Part shown: positions 51,851 through 59,929 of the stretch, in pieces
Layout of the letters: each line of letters opens with the position of its first letter
Numbering within the stretch: position 1 is the stretch's first letter
Assembly: GCF_017377775.1 (NCBI RefSeq)
Contig: NZ_JAFVLN010000027.1
Span: 1 to 64,000, forward strand
DNA from: Streptomyces sp. VRA16 Mangrove soil
GTDB taxonomy: Bacteria > Actinomycetota > Actinomycetes > Streptomycetales > Streptomycetaceae
Length of the DNA: 64,000 nucleotides
Reading direction: 5' to 3'
Notes under the pieces: generated by a model
Databases searched by the model: none
Seen by the model: only the letters and a program-made list of their open reading frames with translations
Told to the model about the DNA's origin: nothing
Made by a program: the position numbers and the translations under genes

Positions 51851-53371
51851 GTGACGCAGCAGAGCGGACAGAGCGGGCAGGGCGAAGGTCCGCACCTTCC
51901 GCAGGCCCGGCAGGCACACGAAGGTGTCGTGCTGCCTGCCGACGGCGGTGAGCCCCTGTTGCCGGGCGCGTACGGCGACCGGATACCGCAGCCCGGACCC
52001 GCCGGCGCCACCCCGTGGGGGCAGCCGTGGGGTCCCGAGTCCCAGCAGGCGCAGGCCGCCCAGCCGATGCCGACCTACGAGTGGGGCGAGCCGCAGCAGC
52101 CCTCCGGCGCACTGCCGCCGCAGGCCCCTGCGCAGGCGCTGCCGCAGCAGCACGCGCCGGCCGGGCCGATGCCGCAGGCCGCCCCGCAGGGCGCGTACGA
52201 CGCCGACGCGACGCAGTACATCGCGCCGCAGCCCGCCGGTGCCGCCGATGCCACGCAGTACATGCCGCCCGCCGGTGCGGCCGACGCCACGCAGTACATG
52301 CCGCCGCAGACCGGCGCGGCCCCGCTGCCGCCGGAGACGCCCGCCGAGTCCACCCAGTTCCTGGGCCGCGCCCTGCAGCAGCCGATGCCGCAGCAGCCGA
52401 TGCCGGGCGCGCTGCCCGACGCGGTGCCGGGCGGACCGGCCGGCGCGGACAGCGAGGCCACCCAGTACATCCCGCCGGTGCCCGGCCAGCCGCAGGCCGC
52501 GCCCTACGGCATCCGCCCCGGGGCACCGGGCGACCGGCAGCCGCCGGCCGAGTTCGACGCGCTGTTCCGTACGGAGCCGGAGGGCGCGGCCGCGTCGACG
52601 CAGCAGATGCCGCGCTTCGACCCGCACACGCAGAACCCGCACGCCCAGAACCCGCAGAACCCGCAGAACGCGCACGTGCCGCCGGTGCAGCCGCAGGGCT
52701 ACGAGCCCGAGCCGGTCGCCCGCGGCAAGGGCCGCGCCGGTACGGGTTCTCGGGGTCCGCTGATCGCGGCCGTCGGCGTGGGCATCCTCGTCCTCGGCAT
52801 CGGCGCGGGCGCGCTGCTCGGCGGCGGTGACGACGACAAGAAGTCGGACACCACCACGACGGTCTCGGACTCCTCGTCCGCGCCCAGCGAGTCGGCCTCG
52901 CCGTCCGCCGACCCGGCCAAGGAGCAGGCCGTCGCCCTCGACAAGCTGCTCGCCGAGTCCAACAACAGCCGCTCCGCCGTCGTACGGTCCGTCGCGAACA
53001 TCGGCGCCTGCAAGGAGCTGCCCGCCGCCGCGAAGGACCTGCGGGACGCCGCGACGCAGCGCAACGACCTCGTGACGCAGCTCAGCGCCCTGGCCGTGGA
53101 CAAGCTGCCCGACCACGCGCAGCTCACCGACGCGCTGACCCGCGCCTGGAAGGCGTCCGCCTCGGCGGACAGCCACTACGCGGCGTGGGCCGACCAGGTC
53201 GGGGGCAACGGCAAGCTCTGCCACAAGGGGCACGCCAGGTCGACGCCGCAGCGCAGGGCCGGCGACACGGCCAGTGGTACGGCCTCGCAGCAGAAGGCCC
53301 GCGCCTCCAAGCTGTGGAACGGGATCGCGTCCCAGTACGGCCTGACGCAGCGCTCGGCCGTCCAGCTGTAG
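51851..53371 (+). CDS. Proline/glutamine-rich membrane protein with repeated ATQY motifs
   Basis: This 506-residue protein starts at a GTG with AGGAG 7 bases upstream. Residues 1-~290 are disordered and rich in Pro, Gln, Ala and Gly, with repeated short motifs: DATQYIAP, DATQYMPP (twice), EATQYIPP, ESTQFL and STQQM. A single transmembrane helix follows (about 302-320, LIAAVGVGILVLGIGAGAL). The extracytoplasmic C-terminal ~185 residues are helical with one Cys pair (GACKE, GKLCHKG). The topology is N-in, C-out. The regularly spaced TQ sites look like Ser/Thr kinase targets or FHA ligands, an inference. Family unnamed. Confidence 0.85.
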   Translation: MTQQSGQSGQGEGPHLPQARQAHEGVVLPADGGEPLLPGAYGDRIPQPGPAGATPWGQPWGPESQQAQAAQPMPTYEWGEPQQPSGALPPQAPAQALPQQHAPAGPMPQAAPQGAYDADATQYIAPQPAGAADATQYMPPAGAADATQYMPPQTGAAPLPPETPAESTQFLGRALQQPMPQQPMPGALPDAVPGGPAGADSEATQYIPPVPGQPQAAPYGIRPGAPGDRQPPAEFDALFRTEPEGAAASTQQMPRFDPHTQNPHAQNPQNPQNAHVPPVQPQGYEPEPVARGKGRAGTGSRGPLIAAVGVGILVLGIGAGALLGGGDDDKKSDTTTTVSDSSSAPSESASPSADPAKEQAVALDKLLAESNNSRSAVVRSVANIGACKELPAAAKDLRDAATQRNDLVTQLSALAVDKLPDHAQLTDALTRAWKASASADSHYAAWADQVGGNGKLCHKGHARSTPQRRAGDTASGTASQQKARASKLWNGIASQYGLTQRSAVQL

Positions 53372-53419
53372 CCGCCGCGGCGTCCGCGTGTCCGGCGCGG
53401 CCGGCGGCCGTGGCGTGGC

Positions 53420-54715
53420 TCAGGAAGCCTTCGCCAGGGTCGCCGTCACGTCCACCAGGGACTTGTGGGTCGCGACGAGCCGGCCGTCGCGCACCTTCTG
53501 GAACGTGACCCGCGCGTTGACCAGGCGCGGATAGCCGCCCGCGTCGGACATGTGGGCGTAGTCCCAGCGCAGCGACGGCGTCAGCCCGCCCGTGGTGACC
53601 TTCAGGCCCTTGTCGAGGGTCCGGCGGACGCTGTCCGCGGTCACCGCGCCGTCGCCGATCGCCTCGACGACCTGCTTCAGGACGCTGTACGCGATCCAGG
53701 TGGTCTGCACGCCCGCGTCCGCCGGGTCGATCCGGTTGTCGCCGAAGGCCTGCTCGTTGATCGCCTTCTTCATCGGGGCCCAGCGGGCGTCGCTCGACGC
53801 CGGGTACCAGCCGGTGACGTACGCCCCTTCGTACGGGCTCCGGGCGCCGCCGGAGCGGTCGACGACGGACTGGTCGACGCTGCCGAGCACGCTGGCCGTG
53901 CGCACCCCGGGATAGTCCTCGCGCAGCCGCCGGAACGAGTCGAAGAACGTGTCCGTGCGCTCCCCGAGCGCGGCCGCCACACAGCCCGTGCCCTGCGGGG
54001 CCGCGCTCGCGGTGCGCAGCGCCTCGACGGCCTGGGTGTTGTAGTCGGTGGCGTCGTCGGTGGTGCGCAGATCGGTGGCGGCGGCGCGATGGCGCAGGGC
54101 GAGGCCGGTGTTCATCAGGGAGATCAGTTCGTCGCCCGCGACCGTGTCGGGGCGGACCAGGACCGTGCGCGCGCAGTCCGCGGCGAGCTGCTGCCCGGTG
54201 CCGGCGAGCAGAGCGGCCTCGCCGCCGTTGACCGGGTAGGACAGCGGGCTGGTGAACTCCGCGTCGGAGACCCCGTAGCCGCCGATGTAGGGGATGCCGG
54301 CCGATTCCAGGGGCGGCATGAACGCGCGCCCGTACTGGCTGTAGGAGCCGACGACGGCGACCGCTTTCTGGTCGACGGCCCGGCCCGCGCACTTCGCGGC
54401 GCCCACGCTGTCGTTGTGGTCGTTGCAGGTGAGGACCCGCAGCCGGTGGCCGTTGAGGCCGCCGTGGGCGTTGACCCAGCGCGCGTACGCCTCGGCCATG
54501 GCCGGCATGCCCGGTTGGTTCGTCGCCCCGGTCTTCTCGGGGGCCCAGGTCATCACGGTGATCGGCTGATCCCTGGAGCCCCCCGTGGCTCCAGGGATCA
54601 GCCCGCAGCCGGCGACCAGAGTCGTGCCAGCGACGAGGGTGGTGAGTTTGGTGAGCTTCTGGAGCCGGGTGGGCTTCGTGGTGGTGTGGTGGCGCCTGCC
54701 GCCGGTGCCGGTCAT
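53420..54715 (-). CDS. Lipoprotein substrate-binding protein (branched-chain amino acid type)
   Basis: This 431-residue type-I periplasmic-binding protein starts at the ATG at 54715. The basic N-terminus with several Thr and His leads to a lipobox LVAGC (Cys near residue 37). The mature part resembles LivJ/amide-binding proteins: LNGHRLRVLTCNDHNDSVGAA, VVGSYSQYGRAFMPPLESAG, GVQTTWIAYSVLKQVVEAIG. No ABC permease gene is adjacent, so it is an orphan receptor or sensor. Bases 54564-54603 form a perfect 17-bp inverted repeat in the codons just after the lipobox. Confidence 0.88.
   Translation of the reverse strand: MTGTGGRRHHTTTKPTRLQKLTKLTTLVAGTTLVAGCGLIPGATGGSRDQPITVMTWAPEKTGATNQPGMPAMAEAYARWVNAHGGLNGHRLRVLTCNDHNDSVGAAKCAGRAVDQKAVAVVGSYSQYGRAFMPPLESAGIPYIGGYGVSDAEFTSPLSYPVNGGEAALLAGTGQQLAADCARTVLVRPDTVAGDELISLMNTGLALRHRAAATDLRTTDDATDYNTQAVEALRTASAAPQGTGCVAAALGERTDTFFDSFRRLREDYPGVRTASVLGSVDQSVVDRSGGARSPYEGAYVTGWYPASSDARWAPMKKAINEQAFGDNRIDPADAGVQTTWIAYSVLKQVVEAIGDGAVTADSVRRTLDKGLKVTTGGLTPSLRWDYAHMSDAGGYPRLVNARVTFQKVRDGRLVATHKSLVDVTATLAKAS
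54564..54603 (-). repeat. Perfect 17-bp inverted repeat within the lipoprotein gene
   Basis: GGCTGATCCCTGGAGCC (54564-54580) and GGCTCCAGGGATCAGCC (54587-54603) are exact reverse complements with a 6-base loop. In the mRNA they would form a strong hairpin covering codons for GLIPGA and GSRDQP. Confidence 0.9.
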
Positions 54716-54895
54716 GGCCCTGCACGATTCCGCCGCATCCCTAACCCCGGAGTGATCACCGGTCAACGTACGGTGACGCGCAGGTGAATTACGGGGGCCG
54801 GTCGGCGCGCCCGGGCGCGGCACGTACGATCGATGACCGTGCAAAGCTCGGAGAAGTCTTCCCGCCGCGGCCGTCGCTCCACGAGGATGGGCGGC

Positions 54896-55333
54896 ATGCC
54901 ACTCAATGACATGCCGTGGTGGCGCTGGCGCAGCAATGTGCGCTCCGCGCTGCACATGCTCTCCGACCCGTCGTTCCAGCGGGACGTCTGGCTGGCCGGC
55001 GTGGACGGGTACGGGGACGTGACCGACGCCGTGTACCGGCTCGTCGAGGACACCTGGCTCGACAACTGGTCCGCCGAGAAGTACGTCGGGACGATCTTCC
55101 GGGACTCGCAGGAGGCGGTGCTCGTCGACGGCGCGGTGCTCCGGGTGCTGCGGATCATGCACCAGGTCGGGCCCGACGCCCCCGTCTCCGTCTATCTGGA
55201 GCACGAGGGGTGGCCGGAGGCGGTGCGGGCGGCGCGGGACGCGCATGTGAGGCTCGCCACGAGCGACGGTGAGGACCCCGAGGTCGCGCCCCGGACCCTG
55301 GAAGTGCTGCGGATCATGACGCGGGCGGCTTAG
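54896..55333 (+). CDS. SCO4402-like conserved protein
   Basis: This 145-residue protein starts MPLNDMPWWRWRSNVRSALH. The ATG at 54896 is chosen because GAGG lies 9 bases before, and because a -10-like TACGAT at 54825-54830 puts the transcript start after the first ATG (54833), excluding it. The sequence is Trp- and Asp-rich, with no membrane helix and no catalytic motif. Its pattern and position match the family I know as SCO4402, widespread in Streptomyces and without known function. Divergent from the lipoprotein gene; purU follows on the same strand. Confidence 0.8.
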   Translation: MPLNDMPWWRWRSNVRSALHMLSDPSFQRDVWLAGVDGYGDVTDAVYRLVEDTWLDNWSAEKYVGTIFRDSQEAVLVDGAVLRVLRIMHQVGPDAPVSVYLEHEGWPEAVRAARDAHVRLATSDGEDPEVAPRTLEVLRIMTRAA

Positions 55334-55454
55334 CGGGCGTTGCCGAGTGCGGGCCTGTGGTCCGTTCTCGCACCGTTCCCGGTGGTCCCGGCCGCGTTGT
55401 CCGAACCCCGGGACGGACGGTTCCCGTCGCCCCCGGTGTGCGAACCTTGCCCCT

Positions 55455-56330
55455 ATGAACGCGCAGTCCGCATCCTCCGGCCCCGAGCAGTACGTCCTCA
55501 CGCTGTCCTGCCCCGACAAGCAGGGCATCGTGCACGCCGTGTCGAGCTACCTCTTCATGACCGGCTGCAACATCGAGGACAGTCAGCAGTTCGGCGACCA
55601 CGACACGGGTCTGTTCTTCATGCGTGTCCACTTCAGCGCGGACGCTCCCGTCACGGCGGAGAAGCTGCGGGCCAGCTTCGCCGCGATCGGTGACTCGTTC
55701 CACATGGACTGGCAGATCCACCGGGCCTGCGACCGTATGAAGGTCGTGCTCATGGTCAGCAAGTTCGGTCACTGCCTCAACGATCTGCTGTTCCGGGCCC
55801 GGATCGGCGCGCTGCCCGTCGACATCGCGGCGGTCGTCTCCAACCACACGGACTTCGCGGAGCTCGTCGCCTCGTACGACGTTCCCTTCCGCCACATTCC
55901 GGTGACGAAGGAGACCAAGGCCGACGCCGAGGCGCAGCTCCTTGAACTGGTGCGGGCCGAGGGCGTGGAGCTCGTCGTGCTCGCCCGGTACATGCAGGTC
56001 CTCTCGGACGACCTGTGCAAGCAGCTCAGCGGGCGGATCATCAACATCCACCACTCGTTCCTGCCGAGCTTCAAGGGCGCGAAGCCGTACCACCAGGCGC
56101 ATGCGCGCGGTGTGAAGCTGATCGGGGCCACGGCGCACTATGTGACCGCGGATCTCGACGAGGGGCCGATCATCGAGCAGGAGGTCGAGCGGGTGGGGCA
56201 TGACGTCACCCCCGATCAGCTGGTCGCGATCGGCCGTGACGTGGAGTGCCAGGCGCTGGCGCGGGCCGTCAAGTGGCATGCGGAGCGGCGTATTTTGCTG
56301 AACGGGCGGCGGACCGTGGTGTTCGCGTAG
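55455..56330 (+). CDS. purU: Formyltetrahydrofolate deformylase
   Basis: This 291-residue enzyme hydrolyses 10-formyl-THF to THF and formate, balancing one-carbon pools and supplying formate for PurT-type purine synthesis. An N-terminal ACT domain comes first (LTLSCPDKQGIVHAVSSYL, residues 12-90). A formyltransferase-like catalytic domain follows, with RIINIHHSFLPSFKGAKPYH (catalytic Asn and His) and HYVTADLDEGPIIEQEVERV (catalytic Asp). Length is normal. The ATG at 55455 immediately follows a TATG box, with no clear Shine-Dalgarno, so translation start may be leaderless. Confidence 0.95.
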   Translation: MNAQSASSGPEQYVLTLSCPDKQGIVHAVSSYLFMTGCNIEDSQQFGDHDTGLFFMRVHFSADAPVTAEKLRASFAAIGDSFHMDWQIHRACDRMKVVLMVSKFGHCLNDLLFRARIGALPVDIAAVVSNHTDFAELVASYDVPFRHIPVTKETKADAEAQLLELVRAEGVELVVLARYMQVLSDDLCKQLSGRIINIHHSFLPSFKGAKPYHQAHARGVKLIGATAHYVTADLDEGPIIEQEVERVGHDVTPDQLVAIGRDVECQALARAVKWHAERRILLNGRRTVVFA

Positions 56331-56344
56331 GTCTCGTTTCCGGG

Positions 56345-56494
56345 TGCGGCTCCGGTGGGGGCTGGTCGCGCACCGCGGCGGAGCCGCTGATGGACACAGC
56401 CCCGCGCCCGTGGAGGCATGCGCTGCGCGCAGCCTTCCCCTGAGCGAGCGGAGCTCGCTTCAGGGGCGCGGGGAACTGCGCGAGAAGCCCCACC
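56345..56494. repeat. Dispersed element copy D, expanded form
   Basis: GGCTCCGGTGGGGGCTGGTC... at the left, CACAGCCCCGCGCCC (56395-56409), a hairpin CCTGAGCGAGC/GCTCGCTTCAGG (56439-56464) and the CAGGGGCGCGGGGAACTGCG core (56461-56480). It lies between convergent purU and the anti-sigma gene. It shares blocks with copies A, B, C and E. Confidence 0.75.
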
Positions 56495-56544
56495 GGGCCC
56501 GCAGTCGCCCGACAGTCGAACCCGGCAGATGAACAGGCGCTCTT

Positions 56545-57858
56545 CTACAAGCGGCTCAGCGCCGCCGTGGCGCTGAGGACGTCGCGGATCGCCTCACGGT
56601 CGCCGAGTTGCCCGGCGGCCGCCTCCTCCGGGGAGACGTGGCCGGCCGCGAGGCGGCAGAACTCCACGCCGTCCAGGGCGACATGGGCCACCTCGCGCTC
56701 GGCGGAGCCGACCGCCGCGGGGGAGTCGAGCGCGATCAGCCACTCGCCGCCACCGGCGCCCTCGACCTCGAGCCGCAGACTCCGCCCGGGGGCACCCGCG
56801 CTGACCAGCTCGCGGGCCGGGGCCGCGAGGCCGGTGCGGCGGCGCAGGGCGAGGGAGTCGGGCAGCATCCGGGCGGCCAGGTCGATCATGCGGTGCAGAT
56901 GGCGCGGGGACGGCGCGGCGAACGGATAGTCCACGGCGTCCGCGATGTCGCCCGCGTGCACCCAGCACTCGAAGGCCCGGTCGATCATGGAGTCCCGCAA
57001 CGGGAGCGTGAAGTCCCCGTACGGGACGGGGAGTTGACCGGTGCCGCCGGACCCCGACGCGTCGCCGCCCGCGAAGGAGACGGTGCGGATGACGGCGTGC
57101 GTCTGGTCGCGCCACGGCGGGCGCACCGCGCGGGTCGGCGGGAAGTGGGAGGCCTTCCAGTACGCCTCCGTGCGCTCGGCGGGGCCCAGACCGTCCCGGG
57201 CGGGCGGGCCGAGCGGGTCCTCCAGGCCCAGGGCGCGGGCGATCAGGCCGTCGACGCTGGTGAGATGGGCGATGACCCCGGCGACGGTGGTCTTCCGGCT
57301 GACCTGTTCCTCGCCCTCGTACCAGCGCAGCCGGACCGGCGCGTGCCACTCGGGGTCGCCGAAGTCCTGCAGCAGCGCGTCGAGCCGCGCGGTCTCCGCG
57401 TCGTACGGGGCCGCCCAGACCGGCACCGGGATGCGCGCGGGGCGCCGGGTCAGGCAGCCCTCCAGGACGCGGGAGCGCAGCATCGGGTCGAGGTCCAGGG
57501 GGTCCTCGGCGTGCAGCAGGCCGACGGCGTCGCGCAGCCGCAGCGCTTCCTCGGCGCAGGTGCCGCAGGTGCCGAGGTGGTCCTCGACGGCGACGGCCTC
57601 CTCGGGCGAGCAGGCCGCGAGGGCCCAGGCGCCGAGCAGCGACTTGAGGACGCGGTGCTCCAGGACGAGGGGCGCGGCCGGGACCGGGACGTCGGGCAGC
57701 GGGGCGCCGGTGTCCTCGACGGAGCTGCGGGGCGTGGGTATCCGCAGGGCGGAGTCCGCGGCCCCGCTCCCCGGCCCGCCGGGCTCCCCGCCGTGCGGGC
57801 CGTACGGGTCGTCCGGGTCGAAGGGGTCGTGCCGTCCCGGCCCGTTCGCCCCGCTCAC
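56545..57858 (-). CDS. Composite anti-sigma factor: zinc-finger domain fused to mycothiol-transferase-like domain
   Basis: This 437-residue protein starts at a GTG overlapping the sigma factor stop (GTGA). Residues 1-60 are acidic and Pro-rich, likely disordered. A ZAS-type anti-sigma zinc finger lies near residues 90-105 (AVAVEDHLGTCGTCAEEALR, HxxxCxxC). The rest (about 145-437) is a maleylpyruvate-isomerase/DinB-like fold (ARLDALLQDFGDPEWHAPVR, VAGVIAHLTSVDGLIARALG, ECWVHAGDIADAVDYPF) ending with an SCP-like sterol-carrier region. Redox or thiol control of the partner sigma factor is the obvious hypothesis. The paired gene order supports this. Confidence 0.85.
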   Translation of the reverse strand: MSGANGPGRHDPFDPDDPYGPHGGEPGGPGSGAADSALRIPTPRSSVEDTGAPLPDVPVPAAPLVLEHRVLKSLLGAWALAACSPEEAVAVEDHLGTCGTCAEEALRLRDAVGLLHAEDPLDLDPMLRSRVLEGCLTRRPARIPVPVWAAPYDAETARLDALLQDFGDPEWHAPVRLRWYEGEEQVSRKTTVAGVIAHLTSVDGLIARALGLEDPLGPPARDGLGPAERTEAYWKASHFPPTRAVRPPWRDQTHAVIRTVSFAGGDASGSGGTGQLPVPYGDFTLPLRDSMIDRAFECWVHAGDIADAVDYPFAAPSPRHLHRMIDLAARMLPDSLALRRRTGLAAPARELVSAGAPGRSLRLEVEGAGGGEWLIALDSPAAVGSAEREVAHVALDGVEFCRLAAGHVSPEEAAAGQLGDREAIRDVLSATAALSRL

Positions 57859-58430
57859 GCCGGCCTCCCGTAGCCGCTGCCCGGCGGGGTGCCGCTGTCG
57901 TGGGCCGTGGAGAGCAGTTGCAGGCCCAGGCGCAGCCGGCGGCGTGCCTCGTCCTCGGTGACGCCGAGGTCGGCGGCGGTCTGGCGGTAGTCGCGGCGCT
58001 GGAAGTAGGCCAGTTCGAGCGCGGCGCGCAGCGGGGCGGGCATCGACGTGACGATGTAGTCGGCGCGGGCGGCGGCGGAGGCACGGCGCACCTTGCGCTC
58101 CAGGTCCTCGGTGGTGCCACGGCCGGTGCGCACGAGGGCGGCGGACTCGGTCTGCCGCAGCCGCTGCACGGCCTGCCGGTGCACGAGAGTGGCGATGAAC
58201 GAGCGCAACGGACCCGACTTGGGGTCGTACGCCTCAGGGTTCTCCCAGATCTGGGTGAAGACCTCGCGGGTGATCTGGTCCGCGGCCTCCTCGTCGTCCA
58301 GGACGCGGTGGGCGAGACCGTGCACCAGGGAGGCGAATCGGTCGTACAGCTCTCCGAGCGCGGCGGCCTCGCCGTGCGCCAGGCGCTGCTGCATCCTCCG
58401 GTCCCAGCGGGACGGAGTCTCCTTGGGCAT
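57855..58430 (-). CDS. ECF-type RNA polymerase sigma factor
   Basis: This 191-residue sigma-70-family factor has region 2 about residues 18-85 (LGELYDRFASLVHGLAHRVL, ADQITREVFTQIWENPEAYD, GPLRSFIATLVHRQAVQRLR) and region 4 about 115-175 (PAPLRAALELAYFQRRDYRQ, TAADLGVTEDEARRRLRLGL). The ATG at 58430 follows GAGGGGG. Its stop overlaps the anti-sigma gene, so the two are translationally coupled. I recall the S. coelicolor counterpart as SCO4409. The upstream region carries 22-bp direct repeats. Confidence 0.92.
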   Translation of the reverse strand: MPKETPSRWDRRMQQRLAHGEAAALGELYDRFASLVHGLAHRVLDDEEAADQITREVFTQIWENPEAYDPKSGPLRSFIATLVHRQAVQRLRQTESAALVRTGRGTTEDLERKVRRASAAARADYIVTSMPAPLRAALELAYFQRRDYRQTAADLGVTEDEARRRLRLGLQLLSTAHDSGTPPGSGYGRPA

Positions 58431-58470
58431 GGGGCCCCCTCACCGACTGCCCTTACCTGTGTACACCTGT

Positions 58471-58524
58471 TGCCGAACTACGTGTCTGCTGCTGCCGAAC
58501 TACATGTCTGCTACCCGAATGTAG
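58471..58524. repeat. 22-bp-spaced direct repeats upstream of the sigma factor gene
   Basis: TGCCGAACTACGTGTCTGCT (58471-58490) and TGCCGAACTACATGTCTGCT (58493-58512) differ at one base. An added dyad CTACAT...ATGTAG spans 58500-58524. The 22-bp period puts them on the same face of the helix. The rest of the 365-bp gap to 58795 holds the STAS gene promoter (AACTAGGCCATATGTGATAG near 58658-58677). Confidence 0.8.
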
Positions 58525-58795
58525 TCCGCACCTCCGATGACGCACGCTCCTTTGCCGCATTGTGCGCCCCATACCGGTAACCGGTGATAAGGAGCCCGGG
58601 ACCGGCGGGATCGAGCAAGCGGCCAGATTATGTTCGTAAGTGACCGTCTAAGTCTTAACTAGGCCATATGTGATAGGTGTGCGGTGGTGTTTCGGCCCAC
58701 TGCGGCCGGGCAGCCGCGCAGAAGAAGCAAAGCGTAGGAATGGATTCCGCTTCGAAGGTGGGCAGAGCAGTGACGTCGAGAGAGAGGCACAGCGC

Positions 58796-59170
58796 GTGGC
58801 GCTCAAGGTGACCGAGTCGGCGCGGGGCGACTGGGCCGTCGTGCGGGTGTCGGGCGAGATGGACCTCGTGACGTCGCCCGCGCTGCGCCAGCAGGTGCAC
58901 GACGCTGTCGCGGACGGCCGCCACAGCCTGGTCCTCGACCTCTCCGACGTGCTGTTCTGCGACTCCAGCGGCGTCGGCGTGCTGATCGCGGCCCGCCGCC
59001 TGATGCGCTCCTGCCAGGGCCGCCTGCGGCTGATCCTGCCGGCCCGCGGCGCCGTCGACGGCTCTCACGTGAACCGGGTGCTCGGGGCGCTCGGCGTGCG
59101 GCGGCTCTTCGACGTGTACCCGGACGTCTCGGCGGCCGTGGACGACGCGGCGGAGCCGATGTCGGCGTAG
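58796..59170 (+). CDS. Anti-sigma factor antagonist (STAS domain)
   Basis: This 124-residue STAS protein starts at the GTG at 58796 (MALKVTESARGDWAVVRVSG) with AGAGAGG 8 bases before; the longer frame runs through the promoter. The conserved phosphorylation-site loop VLDLSDVLFCDSSGVGVLIA contains the target Ser (D-S-S-G-V-G). It is divergent from the ECF sigma factor and composite anti-sigma genes. The nearest visible anti-sigma factor is of the zinc-finger, not RsbW, type, so the natural kinase partner is not in this window. Confidence 0.92.
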   Translation: MALKVTESARGDWAVVRVSGEMDLVTSPALRQQVHDAVADGRHSLVLDLSDVLFCDSSGVGVLIAARRLMRSCQGRLRLILPARGAVDGSHVNRVLGALGVRRLFDVYPDVSAAVDDAAEPMSA

Positions 59171-59337
59171 CGGCGCGGCCGGCAAAGCGCCGGGTCCTCG
59201 CGGCCGGTGCCGGGCCACAGTGTTGTCCCGGAATTTCCCCGGCCGTGCCACAACTGCCGTACTGCGGCCGCACGCGGCCCTGTTCGACGTACGCTCCCAG
59301 ACACAGACCCACCCCATGCGAGAGGCGGCCCCAGACC

Positions 59338-59832
59338 ATGGACGAGCGCAGGATCGCGGCCAGGTTCGCCGGATTCGACCAGGACGGCAACGGCTACATC
59401 GACCGCGAGGACTTCTACACGGCGGCCAAGGCGCTGCTCGCCGAGTTCGACGTCCCGGCGCGCTGTGACCAGGGGCAGGACCTGTTCGCCGGGGCCGAGG
59501 CGTTCTGGCAGGGGATGGCCGGGATCGCGGATGTCGACGGGGACCAGCGGGTCACCCGCGGCGAGTTCGTCACCGGCGCGGTGAAGCGGCTGCGGGACAA
59601 CCCGGACCGGTTCGCCGAGATCGCGCGCCCGTTCCTGCGTGCCGCCATCGCGGTGGCCGAGCGGGACAGCGGCGCGGGCACCGGGATCGGGGCCCGGGTG
59701 CTGCGGGTGCTCGGCGTCGATCCGCAGCTCGCCCCGGTGGCGTTCGAGTCCCTGGACACCGACAAGGACGGGCGGATCTCGGAGGACGAGGCGGTGCGGG
59801 GGTTCGCGCACTACTTCACCGTGCCGGAGTGA
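59338..59832 (+). CDS. EF-hand calcium-binding protein
   Basis: This 164-residue calmodulin/sarcoplasmic-calcium-binding-like protein has EF loops at about residues 15-26 (DQDGNGYIDRED), 64-75 (DVDGDQRVTRGE) and 142-153 (DTDKDGRISEDE), each with Asp/Asn at 1, 3, 5 and Glu/Asp at 12. The fourth potential hand is degenerate. It is cytoplasmic. The ATG at 59338 was chosen since the first EF helix starts right after it. EF-hand proteins of this type are frequent in Streptomyces. It lies 167 bp after the STAS gene. Confidence 0.9.
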   Translation: MDERRIAARFAGFDQDGNGYIDREDFYTAAKALLAEFDVPARCDQGQDLFAGAEAFWQGMAGIADVDGDQRVTRGEFVTGAVKRLRDNPDRFAEIARPFLRAAIAVAERDSGAGTGIGARVLRVLGVDPQLAPVAFESLDTDKDGRISEDEAVRGFAHYFTVPE

Positions 59833-59929
59833 GCGCGCGGCATCCCCGCCCGCGTCCGGCCTCCTGACCTGCGGGAGTTCACGACCGGCTGCTACGTTCG
59901 GCCGCGTGGATCACCGGAGGGGGAAGTCG

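Noticed and set aside
54833..54895. Upstream ATG start for the SCO4402-like gene
   Set aside because: It lies within 3 bases of a -10-like box and so probably before the transcription start; no RBS.
58670..58795. Longer N-terminus for the STAS protein
   Set aside because: Those 42 codons are promoter-like DNA encoding a non-conserved stretch; the GTG at 58796 has a good RBS.
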